Assembly: GCA_002746685.1 (NCBI GenBank)
Contig: PDQK01000035.1
Location: forward strand, 1-50,067
Length of the DNA stretch: 50,067 bases
Reading direction: 5' to 3'
From: Desulfobulbus propionicus
GTDB taxonomy: Bacteria > Desulfobacterota > Desulfobulbia > Desulfobulbales > Desulfobulbaceae
A program made the position numbers and the translations under genes. A model generated the notes under the pieces. The model saw only the letters and a list, made by a program, of their open reading frames with translations. It was not told the DNA's origin and searched no databases. Positions 9,689 through 19,106 of the stretch are shown here, piece after piece (the stretch's first letter is position 1; every line of letters starts with the position of its first letter).

Positions 9689-10437
9689 ATAGCATAACCG
9701 CCATCAACCACCACAACCTGTCCGTGCACCATGGCAGCCAAATCAGAGCATAAAAATAAGGCCACATCAGCGACATCGTCTGGAGTAGTTAAGCGGCCAA
9801 GCGGGGTACGCTCTTTTGAGGCAGCAATGATCTTATCCCGGTTGGGAAAGGATTTTAACGCATCGGTATCCACCACCCCAGCACTTAAGGTGTTGATGGT
9901 TATCCCTTTAGGGCCGATCTCAACTGCCAGATGACGAACCAGAGATTCCAGTGCAGCTTTAGAAGCACCCACAACGGTATAATCAGGAATAGCGCGAACA
10001 GAACCCATGGATGAAATAGCAATGATCCGCCCACCCTGCCCCATGATGGGGAGTGCATGCTGGGTAAGAGCAAGGAGTGCCCTTGCATTGATATTCATGG
10101 CCCAGTCCCAATGCTTGGTGGTTAGCTCCATGGCAGGTTTGAGCACCCCTGAGGCAGCATTGGAAACTAAAATATCTAAATGATGAACACCATGCTCCTG
10201 GATGGCTGAAAAAAGCCTGACCAGATGGGTATCATCGGCAATGTTGGCTTTAATTGCCTCACACTGCACTCCATGAGATCGAATTTCCTCAACGGTTTGC
10301 TCGGCATCGCTCTTGTGCCGCACATAGTTAACAAAAATATTTACTCCGTATTGGGCCAGCCTAAGAGCAATGGCACGGCCGATCCCCCTTGAGCCACCTG
10401 TTATAAGTGCTGTTTTTCCTCGTAAATTATCCATCAC
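9679..10437 (-). CDS. fabL: Enoyl-ACP reductase III-like short-chain dehydrogenase (FabL type)
   Basis: A 252-residue Rossmann-fold dehydrogenase with the cofactor loop TGGSRGIGRAI near the N-terminus and a C-terminal VDGGYAIQ. Several segments match the Bacillus FabL enoyl-ACP reductase from memory: NAASGVLKPAMEL, HWDWAMNINARALL and DTDALKSFPNRDK. The active site reads SSMGSVRAIPDYTVVGASK, giving the Tyr-x6-Lys spacing seen in enoyl reductases rather than the Tyr-x3-Lys of ordinary short-chain dehydrogenases. It is expected to catalyse the last reduction of fatty-acid elongation with NADPH. The gene follows a DUF362 gene by 23 bases on the same strand, probably as one transcript. A related carrier-protein reductase role cannot be excluded. 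Confidence 0.82.
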   Translation of the reverse strand: MMDNLRGKTALITGGSRGIGRAIALRLAQYGVNIFVNYVRHKSDAEQTVEEIRSHGVQCEAIKANIADDTHLVRLFSAIQEHGVHHLDILVSNAASGVLKPAMELTTKHWDWAMNINARALLALTQHALPIMGQGGRIIAISSMGSVRAIPDYTVVGASKAALESLVRHLAVEIGPKGITINTLSAGVVDTDALKSFPNRDKIIAASKERTPLGRLTTPDDVADVALFLCSDLAAMVHGQVVVVDGGYAIQG

Positions 10438-10460
10438 ATTCTCCAGTAATAGCGGTTATC

Positions 10461-11390
10461 TCATCGCCCAAGCAGTGGGAGCACCACTCTACGGACAGAA
10501 CTTTTCATAAAACGGCAGGGATTAAATCGAATAGGCGCAAGTTTATCTGGCACGATGAACCCATCAATGGAAAATGAATCCGGGGTGTCACATGCCCACT
10601 GTATATGGTTAAGCTGTATATCCGGGTTGCCTTCTTTATTGGCTGTCTTCCATAAAGGGCAATGTTCAGGGGGAATCCCTAAAATATGAAGAAAGGCTGA
10701 ATCCAGCGAAAACCCACTGGTTGAACAACCAAGTATCCCCGGATAGATGGCCTTTCCATGGATGGGACCAGTAACATGCATTGCTTTAATGCCATCAAGC
10801 AGGTGGATACTATGCGACAGCACAGCAGGTAACTGCCCGATAAGCCGGGTGAACGTTTCGTTTTTCCCCCCATAGGCCATGTGCCACCACCCTTTTCTCA
10901 ATCCTTTTATACAGCCAAATAAATTTTTCACGCTCATGGTTACCCGTGTTTGAGCGTGGGCTTTCAAACGGGGGACATTGACAAGGAGATCACAATCTAT
11001 TGCTGCAGCAGCCATGGGAAAACGATATCCCAAAGGAGTTTCAACCTTTCTAGTCTGCGTAAACTCAATAATCTTAACGCCCAAACTTTCCAGTTCCTGA
11101 GCAGCTCCAATGGCCTGCAAAGTACGACGGGAAGAGCCAAAGGCTGGAGAATCGCCAATTTGAACCTGTGCACCATGGTCAATGAACCAACGGGCAATAC
11201 TGCAAAGCAGCGCAGGCTCACTGCAGGCCAGATGGCCGTTCTGAGCCGAGATAAGATTGGGTTTCATCAGGATATGATGCCCATGATATCCGGTTGAGGC
11301 GACAGTAGCCTTGAGTACTTTGTCCACCGTGGAATCGAGCAGACGGGGTTCATAGTTTGTACAGGGCAGTAGTGCAACAGCAGGGTTCAT
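10461..11390 (-). CDS. DUF362 domain protein
   Basis: A 309-residue protein of the DUF362 family, recognisable from KPNLISAQNGHLACSEP near the N-terminus, IGDSPAFGSS, LLVNVPRLKAHAQTRVT, then MSVKNLFGCIKGLRKGWWH. It lacks the ferredoxin-like C-terminal domain that many DUF362 proteins carry and ends in a basic segment instead. The molecular function of the family is unsettled. The gene starts just downstream of a strong terminator hairpin at 11419-11450 and is followed 23 bases later by fabL, so the two probably form a small operon. Confidence 0.85.
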   Translation of the reverse strand: MNPAVALLPCTNYEPRLLDSTVDKVLKATVASTGYHGHHILMKPNLISAQNGHLACSEPALLCSIARWFIDHGAQVQIGDSPAFGSSRRTLQAIGAAQELESLGVKIIEFTQTRKVETPLGYRFPMAAAAIDCDLLVNVPRLKAHAQTRVTMSVKNLFGCIKGLRKGWWHMAYGGKNETFTRLIGQLPAVLSHSIHLLDGIKAMHVTGPIHGKAIYPGILGCSTSGFSLDSAFLHILGIPPEHCPLWKTANKEGNPDIQLNHIQWACDTPDSFSIDGFIVPDKLAPIRFNPCRFMKSSVRRVVLPLLGR

Positions 11391-11410
11391 CTATTTGTAA
11401 TAAGAACGTT

Positions 11411-11450
11411 ATAAAAAAACCGGCTTGATTTACAAGGAAATCAAGCCGGT
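11411..11450 (-). terminator. Rho-independent terminator for the serA transcript
   Basis: A perfect 13-bp inverted repeat (ACCGGCTTGATTT at 11419-11431, its complement at 11438-11450) with a 6-base loop. The plus-strand A-run at 11411-11419 becomes a U-run after the hairpin in minus-strand RNA. It therefore ends transcription coming from serA and separates it from the DUF362 gene, which begins at 11390. Confidence 0.85.
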
Positions 11451-11768
11451 AAAGGAGAGAAGAGATGAAGAATACTTTTAACCTTGCATTATGCATACCA
11501 CCTAAGAGACAAACAAAGAAAATACATTTTTTTATATTGATTTCTTATAGTTACTTGGACAGTTTCAAAAAAAACACCCAAGGGGCAAAAGGCAAAGAAA
11601 GTTCAATTTTTTATACTTCTCACAGGGCAACAACCTGGGACATCAAAGAAAAAATCAAAATATCAGTATGTTACCATAGAATTATTTTTTACACGCATTG
11701 TATAGGATTTTCATCACCAGGTGGATACTTTTTACCCACCTGGTTTGGTGAAATACGCTGCAATCATA
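11451..11768. other. AT-rich non-coding stretch, 3' of serA
   Basis: About 318 bases without a convincing gene. It contains the hairpin at 11716-11744 and otherwise AT-rich sequence with T-runs. A plus-strand ORF (11465-11776) has a good AGGAG before its ATG but a composition unlike the neighbouring proteins, and it runs into the end of serA, so I do not call it. The stretch would form a long 3' untranslated region of serA ending in the terminator at 11411-11450. Confidence 0.5.
11716..11744. repeat. Inverted repeat just downstream of serA
   Basis: A 9-bp stem (ACCAGGTGG / CCACCTGGT) with an 11-base loop lies 24 bases past the serA stop codon. No T-run follows on the minus strand, so it is not a classic terminator. 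It could protect the 3' end or assist termination before the stronger hairpin further on. Confidence 0.6.
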
Positions 11769-12956
11769 TTATCTGAAGGTAATCACCCGGGTTCTCAGTA
11801 CACCATCGAGCTGACAAATTTGCTCTTCTACCTGCTTGGAAACGGGGCCTGCACAGTCAATGATATTATATCCTACGGTTCCGTTACTCTTGTTGGTGTA
11901 GTTCATGATGTTAATATCATTGCTCCCTACAATGTTACTCACCAGACCAATCATCCCGGGTTTGTCGTGGTTAATAACCGTCACCCGGGTGTGAACATCA
12001 ACGGTTGGAATAGTTTCAATATTTGGAAAATTGACCGAGTGAACAATGTTACCGTATTCAAGGTAGCCTTTCAACTCACGAACTGCCATTCTTGCGCAGT
12101 TCTCTTCAGACTCTGAAGTGGAAGCACCCAGATGCGGGGTAACAAGAATTTTGTCATGTCCAATGAACTTCTTTGATGGGAAATCAGAAATATGGCCTCT
12201 GAGCTTACCGCTTTCAAGGGCTGCCAACACGGCATCTTCGTCAACAACAGGACCACGTGCATAGTTGATTAAAATGGCACCATCTTGAGCAAATTCCAGG
12301 AAATCCTTTTCAGTAACATAACCACGGGTGTTAGGATTGAGAGGAATATGCACGCTGATATAATCTGCATTGGCAAGGGCCTCTTTGCGTGAACGTGCAA
12401 GGGTAACACCAGGGTGAAGCAAATGGATGTTATCCATTGCAGGAAACGGATCAAAACCAATGACATTCATGCCACGATGCAGACCGGCATTGGCAACACC
12501 AAGACCAATTTTACCCAGCCCGATAACACACAGGGTCTTGCCAGACATTTCCTCACCCTTATAGAGCTTTTTCTGGGCTTCAACCTTTTCGTCAATAGCG
12601 TCGTCATCAGCAAGCCCAACCAGATTCCGGCAAAAAGAAATGGACTGATCTACATTGCGCAGCCAGATACCCAAGGTGGTGTATACAAGTTCAACAACAG
12701 CATTAGCATTAGCACCTGGAGCATTAAAAACGCAGATCCCCTTTTCAGTAGCCTCTTCCACAGGAATGTTGTTTACGCCAGCTCCGGCTCGGGCAACCGC
12801 TAACAATTCAGGAAAAAGGCTTAAGTCAACCTGAGAACTCCGCACCACTAAACCTTCTGGATTACTTTCATCAGCGCTTACAGCAAACCGTTCGGTTAAA
12901 AGATCCAATCCCTCTTTGGCGATTGCATTCATTGTTTTAATGCGAAATGTCTTCAT
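11769..12956 (-). CDS. serA: D-3-phosphoglycerate dehydrogenase, short form with ACT domain
   Basis: The first enzyme of serine synthesis, oxidising 3-phosphoglycerate with NAD. The 395-residue protein has the D-2-hydroxyacid dehydrogenase layout. The substrate domain carries GAGVNNIPVEEATEKGICV; the Rossmann loop is CVIGLGKIGLGVAN (about residue 145); the catalytic Arg lies in NYARGPVVDE and the catalytic His in VTPHLGAST. A C-terminal ACT domain (about residues 325-395, starting TRVTVINHDKPGMIGLVSNI) probably gives feedback control by serine. It is the short type, without the intervening domain of long-form SerA. The gene is monocistronic by layout, with a strong terminator 320 bases downstream. 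Confidence 0.93.
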   Translation of the reverse strand: MKTFRIKTMNAIAKEGLDLLTERFAVSADESNPEGLVVRSSQVDLSLFPELLAVARAGAGVNNIPVEEATEKGICVFNAPGANANAVVELVYTTLGIWLRNVDQSISFCRNLVGLADDDAIDEKVEAQKKLYKGEEMSGKTLCVIGLGKIGLGVANAGLHRGMNVIGFDPFPAMDNIHLLHPGVTLARSRKEALANADYISVHIPLNPNTRGYVTEKDFLEFAQDGAILINYARGPVVDEDAVLAALESGKLRGHISDFPSKKFIGHDKILVTPHLGASTSESEENCARMAVRELKGYLEYGNIVHSVNFPNIETIPTVDVHTRVTVINHDKPGMIGLVSNIVGSNDINIMNYTNKSNGTVGYNIIDCAGPVSKQVEEQICQLDGVLRTRVITFR

Positions 12957-13071
12957 ACCCTTTCCCCCTCTCTATAAATTCCACTCGTTATTATCAGGCA
13001 GTTCTGCACCCATTACGGCTCATCTCTGCACCCAGTCACCTGCGCACATGGCAGACGCAAACAGCAAGCCT

Positions 13072-13093
13072 ACAATGTTCATTTATACATTGT
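13072..13093. repeat. Small inverted repeat in the serA / peptidase divergent intergenic region
   Basis: ACAATG and CATTGT are arranged around a 10-base AT-rich spacer between the divergent starts of serA (12956) and the M1-ChaN-PDZ gene (13198). It could be an operator or a chance palindrome. No factor can be named. Confidence 0.3.
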
Positions 13094-13197
13094 CAAGCAG
13101 AAGCAAGAACAAAGGCAAAAGAGGCTTTTCATCATGGATTTCATGCTTATTCTTTTTTGATACTTTTTTTCCAACAACCTGAAACGTGATCCTTTCT

Positions 13198-16100
13198 ATG
13201 AAGAATTTTTTATACTTACTCCTCTTGATTACCGTACTATGGACCTCTACGTTTTCCATTGGATATGCAGCTGCTGATCAAACAGAACCGTTACAACACC
13301 ACATATCTTTAAGCTTTGATCTTGAGCAGCAACTTGTCCGTGGTACCTCCCACATCACCATCCCGGTGGGGAAAAAACTCTTTCTTGCATGTGGTCCACT
13401 TGCGGTGACCGGAACGGTTCTTGACGAACAGACTGGTCCACCGGAAAAAATCAAGCTCGCCTCCGATAATACCATCAGTATTGCTGCAACAAACCACCAA
13501 CGACAGCTCTACCTTTCCTGGGAGTTGCATCCTGAACCATATGGCTTCACAGATAATCTTGTCTCAAAAAGTGGTATTACCCTCGCAGGCTTCTGGCACC
13601 CCACTGCTGAATCGAAAATGATGTTTTCCATAGACGCACGTTTACCGGATGGATTTTCAGCTATCACAGAGGGTGGTCCAATGCCCATCCAACACTTACC
13701 TCAAAACGAATTTGCTCAGGCGCACATCGCATATCCGTTGCATAACATCCATTTCGTAGCAGGTCCGTATGTACATCAGAAAAAACAGCTTGGTAAGCTT
13801 ACCCTCCACGCTTTCTTTTTTAAACAAGACCAGCACCTGGCAACAGATTATCTCAAGAAAACAGCAGAATACATACAACTGTATCAGGAACTTATTGGCC
13901 CCTTTCCCTACCCCTCCTACTCTATTGTGGAAAACAGGTTACCCACTGGATATGGAATGCAGGGATTCACCCTGCTTGGACAGCAGGTTGTTCGATTACC
14001 CTTTATTAAAGACACTTCACTTGGACATGAGGTGCTCCATTCCTGGTTTGGGAACAGCGTAGGGGTTGATTCTGCCCAGGGTAACTGGGCTGAAGGACTG
14101 ACCACCTATATGGCAGACCACTATTTTGCAAGTAAGAAAAATCAAGGCAGAGCATTCCGAAAAAATCAACTCCTGAAATATCACGTTTTTGTGACGGATC
14201 AAAATCCAATAGCACTGGGACAGTTTACCAGTGCCAGTCACCAGCAACCAATGGCAAAAATGAGCCGAACCGTTGGCTACGACAAGGGGGCGTTCCTCTT
14301 TCATATGCTCAGCAAAAAAATAGGCTGGGACACCTTTATGCAAGGCTTGCAGATCTTTTATGGGGCGAACAAACACCGGGAAGCTGGATGGCAGGAACTT
14401 GAGCATGCCTTTTCCCAGGCAGCAGAAACAGACCTTTCTCCATTTTTCGCTCAATGGCTGCAGCGCACCGATATTCCAGAGCTGGATATTGAACAGATTG
14501 CTGTCAGGCAGGAAAAGGGCCAATCTGTGGTGAGCTTTGATCTGGTTCAAGCTGGAGATCATCCCTACGAGCTGGATGTTACATGTGTCATCCAGACCCT
14601 GGGAGAAGACGTTCGAAAAACGATCACCACTTCTACGTTGCAAAAACGTGTTGCAATCAGAACCAATATGCTGCCAACCCAACTCATCATGGACCCAGAC
14701 TACAATCTCATGCGCCGTTTGGGAGACCAAGAAAACGTTGCGACCTGGTCACATTTTTTAGGTTCTCCCAACAAGAATATTCTGGTGTCCCAAGAGCAAA
14801 AGCAACACTACCAGCCACTCATTGAAAACATGCTCCACAGGGGCGCGACCCTCCACACAGCAAAGTCAGCTACAAACCAATTACTCCAGGACGGTGACTG
14901 GCTCTTTTTAGGAGATACGAGCCAGCGCAGCAGTATATTTGCAACACCTGCACGTAAGGGTTCCGGTTTTAACCTGGACGTTCACTTCAACCCTTTGAAC
15001 CAGAACCAGGTAATCGTGTTAGTCGATAGTTCAGCAAAGAAAGAAACAGAAAAGGTCATTCGCAAACTCAGCCATTATGGCAAATATTCATCCCTTTCTT
15101 TTCTTAATGGACACCTGCAGAAAAAGAAAAGAGCGGATGCTGAGGCAGGGAGAAGGTACCCACTGCTCACGCCCCCTGACGGGGTTCCAGCGCAGGCAAC
15201 CCAATCTTTTGCAACAATACTGGAGAGGCTGAGGGAGGCTGACGTTGTTTATGTAGGTGAAACCCATACCGATTATGCTCACCATTTGCTCCAGCTCCAG
15301 GTCATCCAGGGGCTTTTTGCAAAGCAAAAGAACCTGGTTATCGGGATGGAAATGTTTCCAGGCTCATCACAACAGGCCCTGGATGATTACATCGTAAACA
15401 CAACGCTTTCTGAGCCTGAATTTCTCAAGCAGTCTCAGTACTTCAAGGTTTGGGGATTTGATTACCGCTTGTATCGGGAAATCATTCAGTTCGCTCAGGC
15501 AAAGAGCATACCGGTTTTGGCACTTAACCTGGACAAAAAGGTGACCAATACGGTATTTCGCACCGGCTCAACCGATACACTGACTAAGCAGCAGCAGGCC
15601 CAGGCAGCAAAAGAAAGGGACCTGACCCTGCCCGGTTACCAAAAGCGACTTCATGAGGTCCATTCCATCCATCAATCACCGCATGGTAAACAGAGCTTCA
15701 GTGGATTTCTGCAAGCCCAGGCCATTTGGGATGAGACCATGGCAGAATCTATTGTCCGTGGTCTGGAAAAATATCCTGATCACCTGATGGTGGTGCTTGC
15801 GGGAAGTGGTCACGTAGATAAACAAAGTGGCATTCCACCCAGGGTCAAACGACGCAAAAATGGTGTTCGCCAGTATGTGGTCGTTCCGGAAGAAGCCGGA
15901 GCCTCTTTTTCTCTTACCCAGGAACAGTCTGACTATTATATGGAAACAGTCCCTTCCTCACTTCCCCCGGCTGGAAAAATCGGGGTGGTTTTGGATGTAA
16001 AGGATGACAAGGTGAGCATTGGGCAAATCAGCGCCCACGGCCAAGCTGGAAAGGCGGGTTTACAGGTGGGGGACATCATTACCACCATTGATGACAATCC

Positions 16101-16269
16101 GGTAACCAGTGTGGCAGATATAAAAATCAGCCTGCTGGACAAAGAAGCTGGTGAGACGGTCACTGTTCACGTTGAGCGAAATGGTAAACCTTTCCAACAT
16201 ACCGTGGAACTGTCCTCAATGCAGATGGGGATGGTGCCCTTTGGGCATTCCAAAATCAGCAAGCCTTAA
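13198..16269 (+). CDS. Exported M1-family metallopeptidase / ChaN / PDZ fusion protein
   Basis: A 1023-residue protein with an N-terminal signal peptide (MKNFLYLLLLITVLW). The first part resembles M1 aminopeptidases: zinc motif HEVLH (His277, Glu278, His281), third ligand candidate Glu299 in NWAEGLTTY, and an acidic/aromatic region around DKGAFLFHML. The GAMEN exopeptidase motif is replaced by YGMQGF. A ChaN/DUF399-type domain follows at about 680-885 (VYVGETHTDYAHH, IGMEMFP, LAGSGHVDKQSG), a family linked to heme or iron binding. A PDZ domain occupies about 927-1005 (GQAGKAGLQVGDIITTID). The frame opens at a GTG at 13186, but the ATG at 13198 gives a cleaner signal peptide; neither has a clear ribosome-binding site. 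It overlaps folP convergently by 14 bases. It probably works in the periplasm; substrate unknown. Confidence 0.85.
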   Translation: MKNFLYLLLLITVLWTSTFSIGYAAADQTEPLQHHISLSFDLEQQLVRGTSHITIPVGKKLFLACGPLAVTGTVLDEQTGPPEKIKLASDNTISIAATNHQRQLYLSWELHPEPYGFTDNLVSKSGITLAGFWHPTAESKMMFSIDARLPDGFSAITEGGPMPIQHLPQNEFAQAHIAYPLHNIHFVAGPYVHQKKQLGKLTLHAFFFKQDQHLATDYLKKTAEYIQLYQELIGPFPYPSYSIVENRLPTGYGMQGFTLLGQQVVRLPFIKDTSLGHEVLHSWFGNSVGVDSAQGNWAEGLTTYMADHYFASKKNQGRAFRKNQLLKYHVFVTDQNPIALGQFTSASHQQPMAKMSRTVGYDKGAFLFHMLSKKIGWDTFMQGLQIFYGANKHREAGWQELEHAFSQAAETDLSPFFAQWLQRTDIPELDIEQIAVRQEKGQSVVSFDLVQAGDHPYELDVTCVIQTLGEDVRKTITTSTLQKRVAIRTNMLPTQLIMDPDYNLMRRLGDQENVATWSHFLGSPNKNILVSQEQKQHYQPLIENMLHRGATLHTAKSATNQLLQDGDWLFLGDTSQRSSIFATPARKGSGFNLDVHFNPLNQNQVIVLVDSSAKKETEKVIRKLSHYGKYSSLSFLNGHLQKKKRADAEAGRRYPLLTPPDGVPAQATQSFATILERLREADVVYVGETHTDYAHHLLQLQVIQGLFAKQKNLVIGMEMFPGSSQQALDDYIVNTTLSEPEFLKQSQYFKVWGFDYRLYREIIQFAQAKSIPVLALNLDKKVTNTVFRTGSTDTLTKQQQAQAAKERDLTLPGYQKRLHEVHSIHQSPHGKQSFSGFLQAQAIWDETMAESIVRGLEKYPDHLMVVLAGSGHVDKQSGIPPRVKRRKNGVRQYVVVPEEAGASFSLTQEQSDYYMETVPSSLPPAGKIGVVLDVKDDKVSIGQISAHGQAGKAGLQVGDIITTIDDNPVTSVADIKISLLDKEAGETVTVHVERNGKPFQHTVELSSMQMGMVPFGHSKISKP

Positions 16270-17071
16270 GCTTTGCCTCACGAATAGCCTGCTCAATGGT
16301 GAGGGCTCGAACTGTTCCCAGAACATCATGAACGCGAAGGATATCTGCTCCCTGCATGCTGCTGAGCACCGATACCATTGCGGTGGGCAGGTCACGTTCT
16401 GCAAGGGGAATACCAAGCAGATGCTCAAAAAAGGATTTACGGGAATGGCCGATGAGCACTGGACAGCCATGCGGTTTAAACGCTTTAATATTGGCTAATA
16501 TTACCAAGTTATGCTCCAGGGTCTTGCCAAACCCAATACCAGGATCAATGATGATCCGTTCCCTGCCAATACCAGCCTGTTCCAAAAAAGCCAGCCTTTC
16601 TGAAAAATAGGTATTGATCTCTTCCACTACCTGATCATAGGCTGGATTGAGTTGCATATCCTCAGGGGAACCCTGCATATGCATAATCACCACCGGCACT
16701 GTATATCTGGCTGCCACCTCAACCATGTGCGGATCTTTTTCAAGTGCTGAGATATCGTTGAGCATTGATGCACCTGCTTGCAGTGCAGCCTCTGCCACCT
16801 CTGCCTTGGTAGTGTCAATAGATATGGGTATGTCATACAATGATCGGATCAGCTTAATGGCCGGGATGACCCGCTGCAGTTCCTCACTGGTAGAAACGGG
16901 TTCAGCAAAAGGCCTGGTTGATTCCCCTCCAACATCAATGATGTCAGCCCCGTCATTGATCAGCTGTCGGACCTGGCCCTTGATTGCAGCCTCATTCGTG
17001 TACCGACCACCATCAGAAAAGGAATCCGGGGTTACATTAAGAATCCCCATAACCTGAGTTGAACCAATCAT
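16256..17071 (-). CDS. folP: Dihydropteroate synthase
   Basis: FolP joins p-aminobenzoate to the pterin diphosphate in folate synthesis. The 271-residue protein starts with the signature MGILNVTPDSFSDGG, followed by DIIDVGGESTRP, the pterin-binding ISIDTTKAEVA, NDISAL, IIIDPGIGFGK and LIGHSRKSF, all in the usual order. TTGGAG lies about seven bases before the ATG. It is the last gene of the probable waaA-carA-carB-ftsH-folP run, and ftsH next to folP is a common bacterial pairing. A terminator-like hairpin (17086-17117) sits between ftsH and this ribosome-binding site, so expression may depend on read-through or a promoter of its own. Confidence 0.96.
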   Translation of the reverse strand: MIGSTQVMGILNVTPDSFSDGGRYTNEAAIKGQVRQLINDGADIIDVGGESTRPFAEPVSTSEELQRVIPAIKLIRSLYDIPISIDTTKAEVAEAALQAGASMLNDISALEKDPHMVEVAARYTVPVVIMHMQGSPEDMQLNPAYDQVVEEINTYFSERLAFLEQAGIGRERIIIDPGIGFGKTLEHNLVILANIKAFKPHGCPVLIGHSRKSFFEHLLGIPLAERDLPTAMVSVLSSMQGADILRVHDVLGTVRALTIEQAIREAKLKAC

Positions 17072-17085
17072 ACAAGTGCTCCAAT

Positions 17086-17117
17086 GAAAAAGCCGGTACC
17101 TCTTGGGTTACCGGCTT
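17086..17117 (-). terminator. Terminator-like hairpin between ftsH and folP
   Basis: AAGCCGGTA (17090-17098) pairs with TACCGGCTT (17109-17117), extended by CC/GG near the loop. In minus-strand RNA it is followed by a U-run ending about 15 bases before the folP ATG. It may end most ftsH transcripts or attenuate folP. Confidence 0.7.
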
Positions 17118-17141
17118 GAGTAAAAACGTATGAGATACATT

Positions 17142-19004
17142 TTATGCGTCTACAGTTTTCTTCTCTACAGCTGTTTCATCACCGTCTTGCTCATCAGCTG
17201 GTTGCTCTTCACCTCGAAGCTCAGCAATAATCCTGTTCATGTCTTCCAGCATGATCGTCTCTTTTTCAAGCAACTCGTCTGCCACGGCTTTGAGCACATC
17301 CATGTTATCAGAGAGAAGCTGCGTAACCCTTTCATTCGCTTCCATGATAATCCCCTTAACGGCATCATCTATTTTCTGGGCAGTTTGCTCACTGTAATCA
17401 CGGTGCTGGTTGATTTCACGACCGAGGAAAATTTGTTCATCTTTCTTCCCATAAGCAAGTGGTCCAAGCTCGTCACTCATGCCCCACTCACAGACCATCT
17501 TACGTGCCATTTCACTGGCACGCTCAATGTCATTTCCAGCACCAGTGGTAATCTCATCAAAAACCAGCTTTTCTGCAACCCGGCCACCAAAAAGGATGGC
17601 TATGGAGTCAAGTAAATAGCCCTTGGCATGGGTATATTTTTCATCCATTGGGAGCTGCATGGTCAGCCCAAGCGCCCTCCCCCGTGGAATAATGGTAACC
17701 TTGTGAATGGGATCTGTTCCCGGCAAAAACCGAGCCACCAGGGCATGTCCAGCTTCATGATAAGCGGTAATCTCTTTTTCTTTATCAGAGATAATCATGG
17801 ATTTACGCTCAGCACCCATCATCACCTTATCTTTTGCCCGTTCCAGCTGTTCGCCGTCAATCTCTTCTTTTCCTTCACGGGCTGCCATTAGCGCTGCCTC
17901 GTTAACAAGGTTTTCAAGATCAGCACCGGAAAAGCCAGGGGTTCCCCTGGCAATGACAGCCATATCCACATCATCGGCCAGCTTGGTCTTTTTACCGTAA
18001 ATATCAAGAATCTTTTCGCGCCCCTTTACATCTGGGACTGGAACCACCACCTGACGGTCGAAACGGCCTGGTCTCAGCAGGGCAGGATCAAGGACATCGG
18101 GACGGTTGGTGGCAGCAATAATAATAACCCCATCATTGCCTTCAAAACCATCCATCTCAACCAGGAGCTGGTTGAGGGTCTGCTCACGCTCATCATGTCC
18201 GCCGCCAAGTCCAGCACCACGATGACGTCCCACTGCGTCAATCTCGTCGATAAATATAATACAGGGAGCATTCTTCTTGCCCTGATTAAACAAATCGCGC
18301 ACTCGTGAAGCACCGACCCCGACAAACATTTCAACAAAGTCGGAACCCGAGATAGTGAAAAATGGTACGCCTGCTTCACCGGCAATGGCTTTTGCAAGCA
18401 GTGTTTTACCCGTACCTGGGGAGCCTGCTAACAATACCCCCTTAGGGATACGGCCACCGAGCTTGGTAAACTTTTGCGGATCGCGGAGGAAGTCGATAAT
18501 TTCTTCCAGCTCTTCCTTGGCTTCGTCGATTCCAGCAACATCCTTGAAGGTTACCTTAACCTCACCTTCTCCCTGGAGTTTTGCCCTGGTTTTACCAAAG
18601 GTAAGCGCACCGCCTTTGCCGCCCATCTGCATCTGCCGCATGAAAAATATCCACACACCAATGAGCAGCAGCATGGGAAACCAGGAAATAAAGATGGTCA
18701 AATACCACGGGGTTTGCTCTGGCTCCTTAACAGATATGTCAACTCCCGACGCTCTGAGCATGGGAATAAGTTCAGCATCGTCTGGAGCCACAGTGGTAAA
18801 TGGACGCCCATCCATGCCAGAGCCAGTGATTTTCTCACCCTGAATATTGACCTTGTTTATGGCACCGCTGTTGACGCTTGACCAGAATTCACTGTAGGTC
18901 ATTGAGTTACTCGTCCCCTGCGGTTTGTTAAACAGGTTAAACAGCAGGATCATGGTTAACCCAATAACCAGCCACATGCTCAAATTTTTATAAAAAGTAT
19001 TCAA
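17142..19004 (-). CDS. ftsH: ATP-dependent zinc metalloprotease FtsH
   Basis: A membrane-bound AAA+ protease that removes misassembled membrane proteins and selected regulators. The 620-residue protein has two N-terminal transmembrane helices (about 8-26 and 105-123) around a periplasmic domain. The AAA module has Walker A GSPGTGKT (Ser where Pro is common), Walker [13 protein letters not shown] and the second-region-of-homology motif [20 protein letters not shown]. The zinc site HEAGH is at residues 416-420. The acidic tail ends with repeated Glu/Asp. The start codon follows GGAG at a rather long spacing. It lies 102 bases after carB on the same strand. Confidence 0.97.
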   Translation of the reverse strand: MNTFYKNLSMWLVIGLTMILLFNLFNKPQGTSNSMTYSEFWSSVNSGAINKVNIQGEKITGSGMDGRPFTTVAPDDAELIPMLRASGVDISVKEPEQTPWYLTIFISWFPMLLLIGVWIFFMRQMQMGGKGGALTFGKTRAKLQGEGEVKVTFKDVAGIDEAKEELEEIIDFLRDPQKFTKLGGRIPKGVLLAGSPGTGKTLLAKAIAGEAGVPFFTISGSDFVEMFVGVGASRVRDLFNQGKKNAPCIIFIDEIDAVGRHRGAGLGGGHDEREQTLNQLLVEMDGFEGNDGVIIIAATNRPDVLDPALLRPGRFDRQVVVPVPDVKGREKILDIYGKKTKLADDVDMAVIARGTPGFSGADLENLVNEAALMAAREGKEEIDGEQLERAKDKVMMGAERKSMIISDKEKEITAYHEAGHALVARFLPGTDPIHKVTIIPRGRALGLTMQLPMDEKYTHAKGYLLDSIAILFGGRVAEKLVFDEITTGAGNDIERASEMARKMVCEWGMSDELGPLAYGKKDEQIFLGREINQHRDYSEQTAQKIDDAVKGIIMEANERVTQLLSDNMDVLKAVADELLEKETIMLEDMNRIIAELRGEEQPADEQDGDETAVEKKTVDA

Positions 19005-19106
19005 AAAAACTCTCCACTGGGTTGCTCATGTACAGCTTCTTACAACATACCAATACGCCCGCGACCGGCACAGGCACAATTTTGAGTGTACAGTAAGACT
19101 CTTTTA

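Noticed and set aside
11465..11776. Plus-strand ORF with a good AGGAG before its ATG
   Set aside because: Composition is unlike neighbouring proteins, it overlaps the serA end antisense, and the region looks like a 3' untranslated stretch.
14017..14730. Long antisense ORF within the M1-ChaN-PDZ gene
   Set aside because: Opposite strand to a gene with clear domains; no ribosome-binding site or recognisable motif.
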